A DNA stretch of 64,000 nt from Streptomyces sp. LX-29 (GTDB taxonomy: Bacteria; Actinomycetota; Actinomycetes; Streptomycetales; Streptomycetaceae). Location: assembly GCF_029541745.1 (NCBI RefSeq), contig NZ_CP089746.1, positions 1,798,001-1,862,000 on the forward strand. The letters run 5' to 3'. A program made the position numbers and the translations under genes. The notes under the pieces are model-generated. The model was given only the letters and a program-made list of their open reading frames with translations, was not told where the DNA came from and made no database searches. Each line of letters opens with the position of its first letter. The first letter of the stretch is position 1. Shown here piece by piece: positions 1 to 10,569 of the stretch.

Positions 1-111
1 ATGACGGTGGAGCTGATCCAGCCGATCGCCATGGAGGAGGGCCTGAAGTTCGCCATCCGCGAGGGCGGCCGCACGGTGGGCGCCGGCCAGGTCACGAAGA
101 TCGTCAAGTAG
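1..111 (+). CDS. tuf: Elongation factor Tu, C-terminal end (partial)
   Basis: The first 36 codons of the window read as the end of EF-Tu domain 3, including the family's near-invariant [13 protein letters not shown] stretch, and finish with a TAG stop at 109-111. EF-Tu brings aminoacyl-tRNA to the ribosome as a GTP complex. The rest of the gene lies upstream of the window, so the ATG at base 1 is an internal Met. Streptomyces can carry more than one tuf gene, and this fragment cannot decide which one it is. No str-operon partner is visible and the next gene is on the other strand. Confidence 0.93.
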   Translation: MTVELIQPIAMEEGLKFAIREGGRTVGAGQVTKIVK

Positions 112-145
112 CCCGCCGCCTGCTGCGACGGCGCACGGCGGCGGG
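112..145 (+). terminator. Hairpin terminator after tuf
   Basis: A perfect 9-bp GC stem begins directly after the tuf stop codon, with CCCGCCGCC at 112-120 and GGCGGCGGG at 137-145 around a 16-nt loop. There is no U-tract, which is usual for Streptomyces terminators. Confidence 0.6.
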
Positions 146-236
146 GAGACCGGCAGGGGGCGGGGCGAGGACCCGGGCGACGGCCAGAGGACCCTGGAGC
201 CGCCACCGGGGACGTGCCCCGCTCCCCGCCGACACC

Positions 237-2600
237 CTAGCGGCCGGGGCGCGCATCCAGCGCGAGGCGCGGCCTGGGCGCGTCCGTACGCCCCCCGGGC
301 GGCTTGCGACTGCCCGCCCGGTACTGCACCGGCCAGGGCGCTCCGGGCCCCTCGTACCCCTGCTCGGCCGCGGCGTGCAGGGTCCAGTGCGGGTCGTACA
401 GGTGCGGCCGGCCCAGGGCGCACAGGTCGGCCCGGCCGGCCAGGACGAGGGAGTTGACGTCGTCCCAGGAGGAGATGGCGCCGACCGCGATCACCGGCAC
501 GCCCAGCTCGTTGCGGATCCGGTCGGCATAGGGGGTCTGGTAGGAACGGCCGAAGCGGGGGCGCTCGTCGGCCACCACCTGCCCGGTGGAGACGTCGACG
601 GCGTCGGCGCCGTGGGCGGCGAACGCGGCCGCGATGGCGACCGCGTCCTCGACGGTCACCCCGCCCGGCGCCCAGTCGGTCGCCGAGATGCGGACCGTCA
701 TCGGGCGGTCGTGCGGCCACACCGCGCGCACCGCGTCGAAGACCTCCAGCGGATAGCGCAGTCGGGCGGCGGGGCTGCCGCCGTAGCCGTCGGTGCGCCG
801 GTTGGTCAGCGGGGACAGGAAGCCGGACAGCAGATATCCGTGCGCGCAGTGCAGCTCCAGCAGGTCGAACCCGGCGCGGGCGGCGCGCCGGGCCGCCCGG
901 GTGAACTGCCCGCGGATCGTCGCGAGCCCGGCGGCGTCCAGGGCGCGCGGCACCTGGCTCCGGCCGGGCCGGTAGGGCAGCGCGGACGGGGCCACCACGG
1001 GCCAGTTCCCCGCCGGCAACGGCTCGTCGATCCCCTCCCACATCAGCCGGGTGGAGCCCTTGCGGCCGCTGTGGCCGAGCTGCACCCCGATCGCCGCCCC
1101 CGGGGAGCACGCGTGCACGAAGTCGGTGACACGGCGCCAGGCCGCCTCGTGCTCGGGGGCGTACAGCCCCGTACATCCCGGGGTGATGCGGCCCTCGGGG
1201 CTCACGCAGACCATCTCGGTCATCACCAGGCCCGCGCCGCCCAGCGCTCGGGCGCCGAGGTGGACCAGGTGGAACTCGCCGGGCGTGCCGTCGACGGCGG
1301 AGTACATGTCCATGGGGGAGACCACCACCCGGTTGCGCAGCTCGAGACCGCGCAGCCGGAAGGGGGTGAACATCGGCGGGGTGCCCTGGGGCACGCGCGC
1401 CTCCCGCTCGACCGCCGCGACGAACGCCGCGTCCCGCAGCCGCAGGTTGCCGTGGGTGACCCGGCGGCTGCGGGTGAGCAGGTTGAAGGCGAACTGGCGG
1501 GGCGGCTGGTCGAGGTAGTGGGGCAGCTCCTCGAACCACTCCAGGCTGGCCCGGGCCGCCCGCTGGACGGACTCCACCACCGGCCGCCGCTCCGCCTCGT
1601 ACGCCGCCAGCGCCTCCTCGACCGTCGACCGCTCGCTCAAGGCGGCGGCGAGCGCCAGCGCGTCCTCCACGGCCAGCTTGGTGCCCGATCCGATGGAGAA
1701 ATGCGCGGTGTGCGCGGCGTCTCCCAGCAGCACGGTGTTCCCGTGCGACCAGCGCTCGTTGCCGACGGTACGGAAGGCGGTCCACCGCGAGCGGTTGCCG
1801 CGCAGCGGACGGCCCGCCAGGGCATGGGCGAACAGCGCCGCGCACCGCTCGACGGACTCGGCGTCGGTGCATCGGTCCAGCCCGGCGCCACGCCACACCT
1901 CCTCGCGCATCTCGACGATGACGGTGCTGGCCCCGCGGCCGGGCGACGGGCGGGCGTACGGATAGCCGTGCAGCTGCACCACGCCGTGGGCGGTCTCGGC
2001 GATCTCGAAGCGGAAGGCGTCGAAGGCGGCGTCGACGGCCAGCCAGATGTAGCGGCAGCGGTGGCCGGTCAGCCGCGGGCGGAAGGCAGCGGCGTGGGCG
2101 TCGCGGGTGGCGCTGTGCACCCCGTCGGCGGCGATCACCAGGTCGTGGGCGGCGGCGAGCTCGGCCGCCGGCGGGGCCGGGGCGCCGAAGCGCAGCCGTA
2201 CGCCCAGCGAGCGACAGCGCCGGTGCAGCACGGCCAGCAGCCGACGCCGGCCGAGGGCCGCGAAACCGTGGCCGCCCGAGGTGAGCGTGCGCCCCCGGTG
2301 CACCACGTCGATGGCGTCCCAACGGACGAACTCCCGGCACAGCTCGCGGTAGACCACCGGGTCCGCGTGCTCGATGCCGCCCAGCGTCTCGTCGGAGAGC
2401 ACCACCCCGAAGCCGAAGGTGTCCCCCGGCGCGTTCCGCTCCCAGACGGTGATCTCGCGGCGCGGGTCGAGCCGCTTGAGCAGCGCCGCCGCGTACAACC
2501 CGCCGGGTCCGCCGCCGATGACGGCGACCCGCCCGGCCACAGGCCCGGCGGAGGGCGAGACGTCCGGGGGGTTCGGGGACGGCGCGACGGGGGTGCCCAT
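237..2600 (-). CDS. Bifunctional salicylyl-CoA 5-hydroxylase-type FAD monooxygenase / OYE-family oxidoreductase
   Basis: A 787-aa fusion. Residues 1-390 form a class A FAD monooxygenase, with a Rossmann GGGPGG near residue 30 and the second FAD motif [10 protein letters not shown]. Residues from about 410 form an old-yellow-enzyme-type flavin oxidoreductase starting MFTPFRLRG, with a QLGHSGRK motif. This architecture is known from salicylyl-CoA 5-hydroxylases (SdgC-like), which hydroxylate a CoA-activated aromatic acid. The start is the ATG at 2600, or one at 2618 that would overlap the upstream hydratase gene. Upstream of 2618 the open frame is only an out-of-frame reading of that hydratase. 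The two genes are almost contiguous and probably one operon. No aryl-CoA ligase gene is nearby, so the exact substrate is open. Confidence 0.85.
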   Translation of the reverse strand: MGTPVAPSPNPPDVSPSAGPVAGRVAVIGGGPGGLYAAALLKRLDPRREITVWERNAPGDTFGFGVVLSDETLGGIEHADPVVYRELCREFVRWDAIDVVHRGRTLTSGGHGFAALGRRRLLAVLHRRCRSLGVRLRFGAPAPPAAELAAAHDLVIAADGVHSATRDAHAAAFRPRLTGHRCRYIWLAVDAAFDAFRFEIAETAHGVVQLHGYPYARPSPGRGASTVIVEMREEVWRGAGLDRCTDAESVERCAALFAHALAGRPLRGNRSRWTAFRTVGNERWSHGNTVLLGDAAHTAHFSIGSGTKLAVEDALALAAALSERSTVEEALAAYEAERRPVVESVQRAARASLEWFEELPHYLDQPPRQFAFNLLTRSRRVTHGNLRLRDAAFVAAVEREARVPQGTPPMFTPFRLRGLELRNRVVVSPMDMYSAVDGTPGEFHLVHLGARALGGAGLVMTEMVCVSPEGRITPGCTGLYAPEHEAAWRRVTDFVHACSPGAAIGVQLGHSGRKGSTRLMWEGIDEPLPAGNWPVVAPSALPYRPGRSQVPRALDAAGLATIRGQFTRAARRAARAGFDLLELHCAHGYLLSGFLSPLTNRRTDGYGGSPAARLRYPLEVFDAVRAVWPHDRPMTVRISATDWAPGGVTVEDAVAIAAAFAAHGADAVDVSTGQVVADERPRFGRSYQTPYADRIRNELGVPVIAVGAISSWDDVNSLVLAGRADLCALGRPHLYDPHWTLHAAAEQGYEGPGAPWPVQYRAGSRKPPGGRTDAPRPRLALDARPGR

Positions 2601-2602
2601 CG

Positions 2603-3430
2603 CTACCTGCCCCGCCATATGGGGGCCCGCTTCGCCGTGAAGGCGGCGTGGAACTCCGCGTAGTCCTCGCTGTTCATGAGCAGGGCCTGGGTGGCGGCGT
2701 CGAGCTCGACCGCCGCCGCCAGCGGCATGTCGAGCTCGGCGGTCAGCAGCGCCTTGGTCTGGGCGTAGGCGAGCGTGGGGCCGGCGGCGAGCCGGGCGGC
2801 CAGGGCGGCGGCCTCGCGGTCGGCCTCCCCCTCGGCCGTCAGCCGGCTGATCAGTCCGATGCGCTCGGCCTCGGCCGCGGGGACCGGTTCGCCGAGCATC
2901 AGCAGCCGGGTGGCGTGGCCCAGCCCGACCACCCGCGGCAGCAGGTAGGCGGCGCCCATGTCGCCGCCGGAGAGGCCGACGGAGGTGAAGAGGAAGGCGA
3001 AGCGGGCGGTGGGGTCGGCCACACGGAAGTCGGCGGCCAGGGCGAGCACCGCGCCGGCGCCGGCGGCCACCCCGTGCACCGCCGCGATCACCGGGAAGGG
3101 GCACTCCCGCAGCGCGCGGACCACCTGCCCGGTCATCCGGTTGAAGTCCAGCAGCTCCCCGGTGTCCAGGGCCAGGGTGGCGCCGATGATCTCCTCGACG
3201 TCGCCGCCGGAGCAGAAGCCACGGCCGGCGCCGCCGAGGACCAGGGCGCGGACGGAGCGCTCCCGGGCCAATTCGGCGACCAGGTCGCGCAGGTCGGCGT
3301 AGGCGCCGAAGGTGAGCGCGTTGAGCCTGGCGGGGCGGTCGAGGGTGACGGTGGCGACCCCGCCCTCATGGGAGACCCGCAGATGCCGCCAGCGCTCCGT
3401 CCGGGACGCCGATCCGGTGAAGGGACTCAT
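2603..3430 (-). CDS. Enoyl-CoA hydratase/isomerase family protein
   Basis: A 275-aa crotonase-fold protein, typical in length. It has the oxyanion-hole segments [15 protein letters not shown] and [18 protein letters not shown], followed by the usual [10 protein letters not shown] stretch. Such enzymes hydrate or rearrange acyl-CoA double bonds. The ATG at 3430 follows a GGGAGG ribosome binding site with about 9 nt spacing. It is the first gene of a two-gene unit with the CoA-aromatic monooxygenase, so a step in degradation of an aromatic CoA thioester is the likely role (inference). Confidence 0.85.
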   Translation of the reverse strand: MSPFTGSASRTERWRHLRVSHEGGVATVTLDRPARLNALTFGAYADLRDLVAELARERSVRALVLGGAGRGFCSGGDVEEIIGATLALDTGELLDFNRMTGQVVRALRECPFPVIAAVHGVAAGAGAVLALAADFRVADPTARFAFLFTSVGLSGGDMGAAYLLPRVVGLGHATRLLMLGEPVPAAEAERIGLISRLTAEGEADREAAALAARLAAGPTLAYAQTKALLTAELDMPLAAAVELDAATQALLMNSEDYAEFHAAFTAKRAPIWRGR

Positions 3431-3544
3431 GACGCGCGGCCTCCCTGCCGCCGGGCGGCGGCCCGGGCGGGGCGGCGGCCGGCTGGTTGCGGTGGCGGGT
3501 CCTGGCCCCGTGAAGTTATCACCGAAGCGTGACTGTCGTCAGGA

Positions 3545-4141
3545 GTGCGCGATAGCTTTGCCGCCCCCGAAGTGGCAAAGGAACGGCATACGTTCCCGCA
3601 GAGCAGCACTCCCGCCCCTGCCGCCCCGTGCGCAACCTCCGTACTGTGGGAGAAGGGGGCCGACACGCACCTGGACGAGACCTTGCCCGACCCCGACTCC
3701 ACCCCGCGCCCCGAAGCCGATGCGCCCGCCGTCGCCGGCGCCGTCTGGCGCATCGCGCTCCCCCACTCCGCGGAGGCGGTGCCGATGGCCCGGGCGATGA
3801 TCCGCAGCGTGCTGGCGGACCTGGGAGTACGCACCGACTACGACACGGCGGAGCTGCTCACCTGCGAGCTGGTGGCGAACGCGGTCGAGCACACGACGGG
3901 CGACGAGCCGATCGAGCTGGCGGTGGAGCTGATGCCGAACGGCTTCCAGGTCGAGGTGCACGACCGCGACCCCGCCCCGCCCGGCAGGCTCGGGCGACCG
4001 GAGCCGCACCCCGAGCCGCACCCCCTGGACGAGCGCGGCCGCGGCCTGCTGCTCATCCGCACGCTGAGCATGGACTCCGGCTACCGCCCCACCCCGCACG
4101 GAAAGGCGGTCTGGTTCGTCCTGCCGCCGTCCGAGGAGTGA
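3545..4141 (+). CDS. ATP-binding anti-sigma-factor-like protein (HATPase_c_2)
   Basis: A small single-domain GHKL ATPase of the RsbW/SpoIIAB-like type common in Streptomyces. It has an N-box-like ELLTCELVANAVEHT, a D-x-D segment in the middle, and GRGLLLIRTL for the ATP lid. The first 65 residues are poorly conserved proline/alanine-rich sequence. The start is uncertain: GTG at 3545 has AGGA abutting it, and an in-frame GTG at 3572 is an alternative. If translation starts later, the inverted repeat at 3580-3596 would be regulatory DNA instead of coding sequence. Relatives act as anti-sigma factors or orphan phospho-switch regulators; the target cannot be told from sequence. Confidence 0.72.
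   Translation: MRDSFAAPEVAKERHTFPQSSTPAPAAPCATSVLWEKGADTHLDETLPDPDSTPRPEADAPAVAGAVWRIALPHSAEAVPMARAMIRSVLADLGVRTDYDTAELLTCELVANAVEHTTGDEPIELAVELMPNGFQVEVHDRDPAPPGRLGRPEPHPEPHPLDERGRGLLLIRTLSMDSGYRPTPHGKAVWFVLPPSEE
3580..3596. promoter_or_regulatory. Perfect 6-bp inverted repeat near the start of the ATP-binding protein gene
   Basis: GGAACG at 3580-3585 and CGTTCC at 3591-3596 are separated by 5 nt, giving an operator-like dyad. It lies inside or just ahead of the coding region, depending on which start codon is right. Confidence 0.3.
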
Positions 4142-4267
4142 GCCGAAGACCGCGCGGCCGAGCCCACGACCTCGCGGCCGCGTATCTCACGGCGGCGTAC
4201 CTCACCCACCTCACGGCCGCGTACGCCCTCCGGCCCTTGCGGATGAGCCTTCGAGACCGGCCCTCGA

Positions 4268-5266
4268 TCAGGAGAGCGTGGCGACGAGAACCGCCTTGAT
4301 CGTGTGCATGCGGTTCTCCGCCTCGTCGAAGACCACCGAGTGCTTCGACTCGAAGACCTCGTCGGTCACCTCCAGCTCGGTCAGCCCGTGCCGCTCGTAG
4401 ATCTCCCGGCCGACATCGGTGCCCAGGTCGTGGAAGGCGGGCAGGCAGTGCAGGAACCGGACCTGGTCGTTACCGCTGGCGCGCAGCACGTCCATGGTGA
4501 CCGCGTACGGGCCGAGCAGCGCTATCCGCTCGTCCCAGACCTCCTTCGGCTCGCCCATCGACACCCACACGTCGGTGGCGACGAAGTCCACGCCGCGCAC
4601 GCCTTCGGTGACGTCCTCGGTGAGCGTGATCCGGGCGCCGGAGGCGGCGGCCAGCTCCTGCGCCACGGCCACGATCGTCTCGTCGGGCCAGAGCAGCCGC
4701 GGAGCCACGATGCGCACGTCCATGCCGAGCAGCGCGCCGGTGACCAGGTAGGAGTTGCCCATGTTGTAGCGGGCGTCACCGAGGTAGGCGTAGGCGATCT
4801 CGGGCAGCGGCTTCTCGCAGTGCTCGGTCATGGTGAGCACGTCCGCGAGCATCTGGGTGGGGTGCCACTCGTCGGTGAGGCCGTTGTAGACCGGGACGCC
4901 CGCGTAGGCGGCCAGTTCCTCGATGACGCCCTGACCGTGGCCGCGGTACTCGATGGCGTCGAACATCCGGCCGAGCACCCGCGCCGTGTCCTTCACCGAC
5001 TCCTTGTGCCCGATCTGCGAGCCCGCCGGGTCGAGGTAGGTCGTGGCCGCGCCCTGGTCGGCGGCGGCGATCTCGAAGGCGCAGCGGGTGCGGGTGGAGG
5101 TCTTCTCGAAGATCAGCGCGATGTTCTTGCCGCGCAGCCGTTGCACCTCCTCGCCCGCGCGCTTGGCGGCCTTCAGCTCGGCGGCCAGGTCGATCAGGTC
5201 GCGGAACTCCTCGGCGGTGAAGTCCAGCTCCTTGAGGAAGTGGCGGCCGGTCAGGTCTTTCGCCAT
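4268..5266 (-). CDS. arcB: Ornithine carbamoyltransferase (catabolic, ArcB-type)
   Basis: A full-length 332-aa OTCase. The carbamoyl-phosphate loop STRTR lies near residue 57 and the ornithine-loop motif HCLPAF near residue 273. The enzyme interconverts ornithine plus carbamoyl phosphate with citrulline. Because arginine deiminase is the next gene upstream on the same strand, the catabolic direction (arginine deiminase pathway) is likely, although OTCases work both ways. The ATG at 5266 follows an AGGAG ribosome binding site with 6 nt spacing. No carbamate kinase or arginine/ornithine antiporter gene adjoins. Confidence 0.92.
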   Translation of the reverse strand: MAKDLTGRHFLKELDFTAEEFRDLIDLAAELKAAKRAGEEVQRLRGKNIALIFEKTSTRTRCAFEIAAADQGAATTYLDPAGSQIGHKESVKDTARVLGRMFDAIEYRGHGQGVIEELAAYAGVPVYNGLTDEWHPTQMLADVLTMTEHCEKPLPEIAYAYLGDARYNMGNSYLVTGALLGMDVRIVAPRLLWPDETIVAVAQELAAASGARITLTEDVTEGVRGVDFVATDVWVSMGEPKEVWDERIALLGPYAVTMDVLRASGNDQVRFLHCLPAFHDLGTDVGREIYERHGLTELEVTDEVFESKHSVVFDEAENRMHTIKAVLVATLS

Positions 5267-5336
5267 GGCGGGCTCCTAGGTCACAGCGGCGTCGTTCGCG
5301 GCGTCCGCAGCCGGACAAGGCCAAGGACCCGTGGAA

Positions 5337-5343
5337 GTGTATA
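5337..5343 (-). promoter_or_regulatory. Possible -10 element in the arcA-arcB gap
   Basis: The 169-nt gap between arcA and arcB is AT-richer than its surroundings. On the minus strand it contains TATACAC about 70 nt upstream of arcB, which could be a -10 hexamer giving arcB its own promoter. The matching -35 is weak. Confidence 0.3.
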
Positions 5344-5435
5344 CGAGGTGGCGCATACCTATGACGGCACCTCTCCGAACGCGTCCCCGGACGGCGGTGC
5401 GGCGCCACAGGCAGCCCCCTGCACGGTACGCCGCG

Positions 5436-6674
5436 CTAGCCGACGGGATCCCGCTCGACGGGGCAGCTCATGCAGCGTGGCCCGCCCCGGCCGCGTCCCA
5501 GCTCACTGCCCGGGATGGTGATCACCTCGATGCCGCGCTTGCGCAGGTGGGTGTTGGTGGTGGCGTTCCGCTCGTAGGCGACCACCACGCCCGGCTCGAC
5601 GGCGAGCACGTTGCAGCCGTCGTCCCACTGCTCGCGCTCGGCCGAGTGGACGTCCTGGGTGGCGGTGAGCACCCGGATGTCGCTGAGTCCGAGCGCGGCC
5701 GCTATCGCCCGGTGCATGTGCTCCGGCGGGTGGTCGGTGACCTTGAGCTCGGTCTCCTCGGCACCCGGCTCGATGGTGTACGAGCGCAGCATGCCCAGCC
5801 CCGCGTACTGGGTGAAGGTGTCCCCGTCGACCATCGTCATGACCGTGTCCAGGTGCATGAAGGCGCGCCGCTTGGGCATGTCCAGGGCCACGATGGTGCG
5901 GGCGGAGCCGGCCGCGAACAGGCCCCGCGCGAGCATCTCCACCGCCTGCGGGGTGGTCCGCTCGCTCATCCCGATCAGGACCGCGCCGTTGCCGATGACC
6001 AGCACGTCGCCGCCTTCTATGGTCGAGGGGTAGGCGGCCTGCCCCTCCGACCAGACGTGGAAGCCGCCGGTGGAGTACTGCGCGGCGAAGAGCGGATGGT
6101 GCCGGTAGACCGCCTCGTAGTGCACCGTCTCGTGCCACCGGGCCGGCCAGCGCATCGCGTTGATGCACACCCCGTCGTAGACCCAGGCGGAGGCGTCGCG
6201 GGTGAAGAGGTGGTTCGGCAGCGGGTTCAGCAGGAAGTCGTCCGGGTCCATCGCGTGGAAGCGCACCGACACGGGCTCGGGGTGGCGCTCCAGGAACTCC
6301 CGCTTGGTCATGCCGCCGACCAGCGCCTGCGTCAGCTCCGCGCCACTCAGCTCGGCGAAGGCGGCGCGCAGGTGGTCGGTGGCCAGCGGGCCGTACTCCT
6401 TCTCGTCGAAGACGCGGTCCAGCACCAGCGTCCGGGCGGCCGGCACCGCCAGGCTCTGCGCCAGCAGGTCGCCGAAGAGGTGCACCTCCACGCCGCGGTC
6501 GCGCAGCACGTCCGCGAAGCCGTCGTGCTCCTGGCGGGCGCGTCGGACCCACAGCACGTCGTCGAAGAGCAGCGTGTCCTTGTTGGAGGGGGTGAGCCGC
6601 TTGAGCTCCAGGTCGGGGCGGTGCAGGATGACGCGGCGCAGCCGCCCGGCCTCGGAGTCGACATGGAATCCCAT
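5436..6674 (-). CDS. arcA: Arginine deiminase
   Basis: A 412-aa protein of the guanidino-group-modifying superfamily. Family landmarks are [30 protein letters not shown] and the C-terminal MSCP, which holds the catalytic Cys. It hydrolyses arginine to citrulline and ammonia, and the product feeds ArcB encoded next. The start is the ATG at 6674, giving the standard MGFHVDSE N-terminus; sequence further upstream in frame has no coding character. An AGG lies about 7 nt ahead of the start. Confidence 0.95.
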   Translation of the reverse strand: MGFHVDSEAGRLRRVILHRPDLELKRLTPSNKDTLLFDDVLWVRRARQEHDGFADVLRDRGVEVHLFGDLLAQSLAVPAARTLVLDRVFDEKEYGPLATDHLRAAFAELSGAELTQALVGGMTKREFLERHPEPVSVRFHAMDPDDFLLNPLPNHLFTRDASAWVYDGVCINAMRWPARWHETVHYEAVYRHHPLFAAQYSTGGFHVWSEGQAAYPSTIEGGDVLVIGNGAVLIGMSERTTPQAVEMLARGLFAAGSARTIVALDMPKRRAFMHLDTVMTMVDGDTFTQYAGLGMLRSYTIEPGAEETELKVTDHPPEHMHRAIAAALGLSDIRVLTATQDVHSAEREQWDDGCNVLAVEPGVVVAYERNATTNTHLRKRGIEVITIPGSELGRGRGGPRCMSCPVERDPVG

Positions 6675-6775
6675 GCGCCTATCTTGGCTCTTCGGGGGTG
6701 CCGAACGGACGGTGTCGCGCGAAGCGGGGGTGTCCGGTGTCGTGCGGCTGGTTCCGCCGGCGCCGCACGGCCGGG

Positions 6776-9487
6776 TCAGGCCAGCGCGATCACGATGATG
6801 AGCACCAACGCCACGACGATGACGCCGAGCAGGGTGGAGACGAAGAGCTGGCCCTGGCGCGGGCCCGTGGCCCCGCCGCCGTGCACCGTCCCGGCGGACC
6901 ACCCGGGGGGCGGCGGGGGCGGCGGCTGATGCCCGCGCCGTGTCCCGGGGTGGTGCTGGGACGGGGTCGGTGCCGGCGACCGGTCGTGGGCGCGCTCGCC
7001 CCCGCGGCGGGAGTCGGCGTCCCGGCTCCGGGGCGGACCGTCGTGGCCTCGGGGCGGGCCGTCCTGGTCCCGGAGCGGACCGTCCTGGTCCCGGAGCGGA
7101 CCGTCGTGGTTCCCGTGGTACCCGCCCTGGCCGTCGTGGTTCCCGAGGGAACCATCGTGGTTCCCGAGGTGATCATCGTGGTTCCCGACCGGGCCGTCAT
7201 GATACCCGCCCTGGCCGTGGTGGTCCCCGACGGAGCCGTCGTGGTACCCGCCCGGGTCGTCGTGGCCCCGGATCGAACCGTCGTCGCCGCGTGGCCGGCC
7301 GTCGTCACCGCGCGACCGACCGAAGCGGCCCCACTGCCGATCGTCCCGGCTCCGCCGCACGTCGCCGCGGTCCGCGCGGTTCGGCAGGAACCGGCGGTAG
7401 AACCGTCGGGGCGAGTCGTCCGGGGCGGACCGCGGCGTCGTCTCCGGACCGGGCGCCGCCCCCAGCGCTTGGAGGAACAGCGCCGCCCAGCCGCTCTCGC
7501 CGAAGCCCGCCGGCTCGTGGCGCCCGACGATGCGGTACACCACCTCGCGGCCCACGCCTCCGGGGTCGTTCCACAGTCGGGGCAGCAGCTCGGTGATCAG
7601 CCCCTGTGTCCGCTCCTGCCCCGTGTGCGGGCGCACCAGGCCGGCGTACAGCTCGACCGCGTTGCACACCCGGACGCCGCCACCGGGGTCGGTGCGCGTC
7701 TCCGCGTCGCCCGGCGGGTGGCAGTCCAGGTAGAGATCGGCGCGCAGCACCTGCTCGCAGACCGCGTCGGCCAGCTCCGGAACGCGGTGTGGGGCACGGC
7801 GGACGAGCTCGCTGACGACGCGGGTGGCCGCCGTCGCGGGCACCCCGGCCGCCAGCACGCTGAGCAGCGCCCCGTCGTCGACCTCGGGCAGCCGGGCGAC
7901 GACGGCGTCGGTCTGGTGTCGACGCAGCGCCTCGATCAGCTCGTCCGTCGTGGGGCGGGGGTGCGGTCGGGTGCCGGTGCGCAGCGGCGGCTCACCGAAG
8001 CCGGCCGTGGCGAACGGTGCCGGGGCCGGGTAGCCGGGTGGGTGCGTGTCATGCGCCATGGTCCACTCCTTCTGCTCGGGTCGTTCGCACGGTTCGGATG
8101 GTTCGCGTCGTTCACCTGGCCCGCCCGGCTCGCCTCGCTCGGGCACCCGGGGCGGCGACCCGGGCCCTTCCGGCCCGACCCGCCCGCCGTCGGGTCGCAC
8201 CGACTCGACAGGCCGCACGGAACCATCAGGCCGCACGGACCCATCGGGTCGCTCGGCCCCCTCAGGCCGCATGGACCCATCGGGTCGCACCGTGCGCGCG
8301 GTGCGCTCGCTCCGCCCAGACGGCTTCCGCGGCGCGACGTGGTCGGCCCGTGCGGACCGGTCGGACCCCCGCTCCGGGCGGTCGAGCCGCACCCGGCGCG
8401 CCGGGCGGGCCCCGTACCGGGCCCGCCCGTCCTCGCCGTGCGCCGCCCGGCCCTCCGCTCCGGGGCCTTCGCCGTCCGCCGGCTCGGAGTGCCGGGCGGC
8501 GCGGAGGGCGGCCTCGCGCCGTAGCTGCTCCAGCCGTTCGTCGAGTCGCATCAGCCGTGCGGGCAGTGGCAGCCGCTCGCAACGCGGTACCGCCTGCCCC
8601 AGTTCATCGCTGATACGCCTCACTTCGACGGGATCGTGGAGGGCGGCCAGAAAATGCTCGACCAGGTTGCGCGCCGTCGCGTACGCCCGGTCGTCGCGCG
8701 CCCCCTGGCGCGGGTCGATCCGGGTCAGCCGTGGGTCCTGCGTGGCCGACTTGGGCCACTGGGGTACGAAGACGAAGCGGAGCTGGCCGGCGTCCCGGGT
8801 GTCGTGGGTGGCGAAGGTCCAGGGCCCCGGCAGCACCTTGCCCAGCATGCTGCCCATGCCCCACAGCAGTGGCACCGGCGCCCGGCCCTCGCTGTGGTCG
8901 AGCACGGACATCCGGTGGTCGGGGTCGCGCAGCGCGGCGGCGACCAGCGCGGTGAGCGCGTCGGCGAACCGCGCCACATCCCGGCCGAGTTCGCGTTCCA
9001 TTCCGGTCACGGCCGCCGACAGCCGGCACGCCGGCAGCGGGTCCAGCACGGCGCCCGCCACCTCCCGCAGCGGGATGTCGCTGCCGGTCCAGTTCCAGCG
9101 GTGCAGCAGCAGGCAGGTGGGCGGGGAGAGCAGCCTCCGGTCGCCGAGCAGGACATGGCAGTAGGTGCTGGGCCGGCCACCGCGGTCCGGCGCGGGCACC
9201 CGGCGCATCAGCAGCGCGGGCAGGCTGGGGTCCACCTCGCGGGGCGGCTCCAGCCGGACGATGCTCTCCCGCGCGGAGGCGCCGGGCGCGCCGGGGACCC
9301 GCAGCACCGGGGCCAGGTAGCGGTGGATCGACTCCAACGCGGGCTCCAGCGCCGTCCCGCCGCCGGCGGACCAGGCGACCGGGCCGATGCCGGCGCCTCC
9401 GGCGCGCCCGCGGGCGTCCCAGCGGAAGACGATCTGGTGCACCACGGTGTCGTCCCCCGCCGTCGATGCCGAGGTCGGTGTGGTCAC
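6776..9487 (-). CDS. GTPase-associated protein (GAP1-like) with C-terminal membrane anchor
   Basis: A 903-aa protein, last gene of the nine-gene locus. The N-terminus ([32 protein letters not shown]) resembles the GTPase-associated protein families Pfam names GAP1-N2/GAP1-M, from memory. Next comes an Arg-Pro-Asp-Gly repeat linker (about 380-470), then a helical region (490-640), a His/Asp/Gly-rich low-complexity stretch, and a final hydrophobic helix [17 protein letters not shown] as tail anchor. The start is GTG at 9487, overlapping the GTPase stop as GTGA. An in-frame ATG at 8059 has an excellent AAGGAG site, so a separate 427-aa C-terminal product is possible. It probably works with the GTPase encoded immediately upstream. 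Confidence 0.6.
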   Translation of the reverse strand: MTTPTSASTAGDDTVVHQIVFRWDARGRAGGAGIGPVAWSAGGGTALEPALESIHRYLAPVLRVPGAPGASARESIVRLEPPREVDPSLPALLMRRVPAPDRGGRPSTYCHVLLGDRRLLSPPTCLLLHRWNWTGSDIPLREVAGAVLDPLPACRLSAAVTGMERELGRDVARFADALTALVAAALRDPDHRMSVLDHSEGRAPVPLLWGMGSMLGKVLPGPWTFATHDTRDAGQLRFVFVPQWPKSATQDPRLTRIDPRQGARDDRAYATARNLVEHFLAALHDPVEVRRISDELGQAVPRCERLPLPARLMRLDERLEQLRREAALRAARHSEPADGEGPGAEGRAAHGEDGRARYGARPARRVRLDRPERGSDRSARADHVAPRKPSGRSERTARTVRPDGSMRPEGAERPDGSVRPDGSVRPVESVRPDGGRVGPEGPGSPPRVPERGEPGGPGERREPSEPCERPEQKEWTMAHDTHPPGYPAPAPFATAGFGEPPLRTGTRPHPRPTTDELIEALRRHQTDAVVARLPEVDDGALLSVLAAGVPATAATRVVSELVRRAPHRVPELADAVCEQVLRADLYLDCHPPGDAETRTDPGGGVRVCNAVELYAGLVRPHTGQERTQGLITELLPRLWNDPGGVGREVVYRIVGRHEPAGFGESGWAALFLQALGAAPGPETTPRSAPDDSPRRFYRRFLPNRADRGDVRRSRDDRQWGRFGRSRGDDGRPRGDDGSIRGHDDPGGYHDGSVGDHHGQGGYHDGPVGNHDDHLGNHDGSLGNHDGQGGYHGNHDGPLRDQDGPLRDQDGPPRGHDGPPRSRDADSRRGGERAHDRSPAPTPSQHHPGTRRGHQPPPPPPPGWSAGTVHGGGATGPRQGQLFVSTLLGVIVVALVLIIVIALA
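7060..7300. repeat. Tandem repeats coding a Gly/Asp/His-rich linker
   Basis: Two identical 21-bp units lie at 7060-7080 and 7081-7101, followed to about 7300 by degenerate units of the type coding NHDG and GYHDG. They encode a flexible linker before the C-terminal membrane helix of the GAP1-like protein. The unit is a multiple of three, so copy changes keep the frame. Confidence 0.7.
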
Positions 9488-10569
9488 AGCCCCACCTCCG
9501 CGCGTTCCCGCCAGGACACCGTGGAGCGCAGCAGCCCACACATCGCGAAGAGCGACAGCAGCGGCGTCAGCACGCGCCGCGGCCGCACCCCCTGCGGGAA
9601 GCCGCCCGCCGCGTCCTGGCCGCCGGTGGCGGAGGCGAAGTGCAGGGTGCAGCGCGCGCTGTCGTGGAACGGCCGCAGCCAGCCCGGACCGCCGTGGTGG
9701 CGCAGGAAGGCGTAGGCGTCGCGACTCTCGGCGCGCAGCGCGGCGGCGGTGAGGGCGGCCGGGAGCTCCGGGGCGCCGAGCCAGCGCGCCACCGGCTCCT
9801 CGAAGCGGACCAGGTCGCTCTTGCCGATGACGACCGTGGTGGCGGCGTCGATATACGAGCCGCGCCGCGGCATCCGGTCGAGCACGGCGGCGAACGCCTG
9901 GTCGCCCAGGTCGTCCTGGCGCATGTCGGTGCGCGAGCGCACCGGATCGAGGTACCGCAGCGGCAGCGCGCGCAGCGGGTCGACGACGAAGACCAGGGCG
10001 TGGACGGCGGCCAGGAACCGGGTGACCCGGTCGGTGCGCTCCAGGTCCTCCCCCGACAGGTCGAAGAACATCACCGGCCGGGTCACCCCGCCGCCGCTGA
10101 TCAGCAGCCCGTCGGCGAACTCGGCGAAGTCGACGTCCTCGGTGTGCGCCAGTACGGAGCCCTCGCGCAGCGGACGGACCCGGTCCTTGAGGAAGGCGCG
10201 GTGGCTGTCGGCGTGCAGCGGGGTGCAGGAGAGCCCGTACGGCTCCAGGCCGCCGCGCTCCACCTCACCGATCATCGACGCGAGCAGATGGGTCTTGCCG
10301 GCCGCCGAACCGCCGACCATGGCGATGGTCAGCGGGTCGCCGTGGGTCAGATAGGGCGTGGGCAGATAGTGCTCGTCCATGTCGGGCGAGCCGGTGCACC
10401 GCTGGAAGGTGGCGCGCAGCGCGTCCCGGCGGCGCACCGGGTGCCACTCCGCGGACAGGTCGACCCGGGTGTACTGCTCGAACTCGTTGCGGGCGTAGAG
10501 CTCTTCCGGGTCGAAGGCGATCGGGTCCAGGCAGTACGGGCACACGATGGCCGGCGTCGGGGTGCTCAT
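9484..10569 (-). CDS. DO-type/TRAFAC-like GTPase with N-terminal zinc-knuckle-like motif
   Basis: A 361-aa P-loop NTPase. G1 is GGSAAGKT (residues 86-93), G3 is DLSG (170-173) and a G4-like GKSD lies at 249-252, preceded by hydrophobic strands as in Ras-like GTPases. The N-terminus has CPYC (10-13), which may be half of a zinc ribbon. This is what I would expect of the DO-GTPase families that accompany GAP1 proteins in actinobacteria (family name from memory). The ATG at 10569 overlaps the pseudokinase stop as ATGA and the stop overlaps the next start as GTGA, so translation is coupled on both sides. The C-terminal 90 residues have no recognisable motif. Confidence 0.7.
   Translation of the reverse strand: MSTPTPAIVCPYCLDPIAFDPEELYARNEFEQYTRVDLSAEWHPVRRRDALRATFQRCTGSPDMDEHYLPTPYLTHGDPLTIAMVGGSAAGKTHLLASMIGEVERGGLEPYGLSCTPLHADSHRAFLKDRVRPLREGSVLAHTEDVDFAEFADGLLISGGGVTRPVMFFDLSGEDLERTDRVTRFLAAVHALVFVVDPLRALPLRYLDPVRSRTDMRQDDLGDQAFAAVLDRMPRRGSYIDAATTVVIGKSDLVRFEEPVARWLGAPELPAALTAAALRAESRDAYAFLRHHGGPGWLRPFHDSARCTLHFASATGGQDAAGGFPQGVRPRRVLTPLLSLFAMCGLLRSTVSWRERAEVGL

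Noticed and set aside
2619..3104. In-frame N-terminal extension (about 160 aa, Arg/Gly-rich) of the monooxygenase
   Set aside because: It is an out-of-frame reading of the enoyl-CoA hydratase gene, which has clear family motifs.
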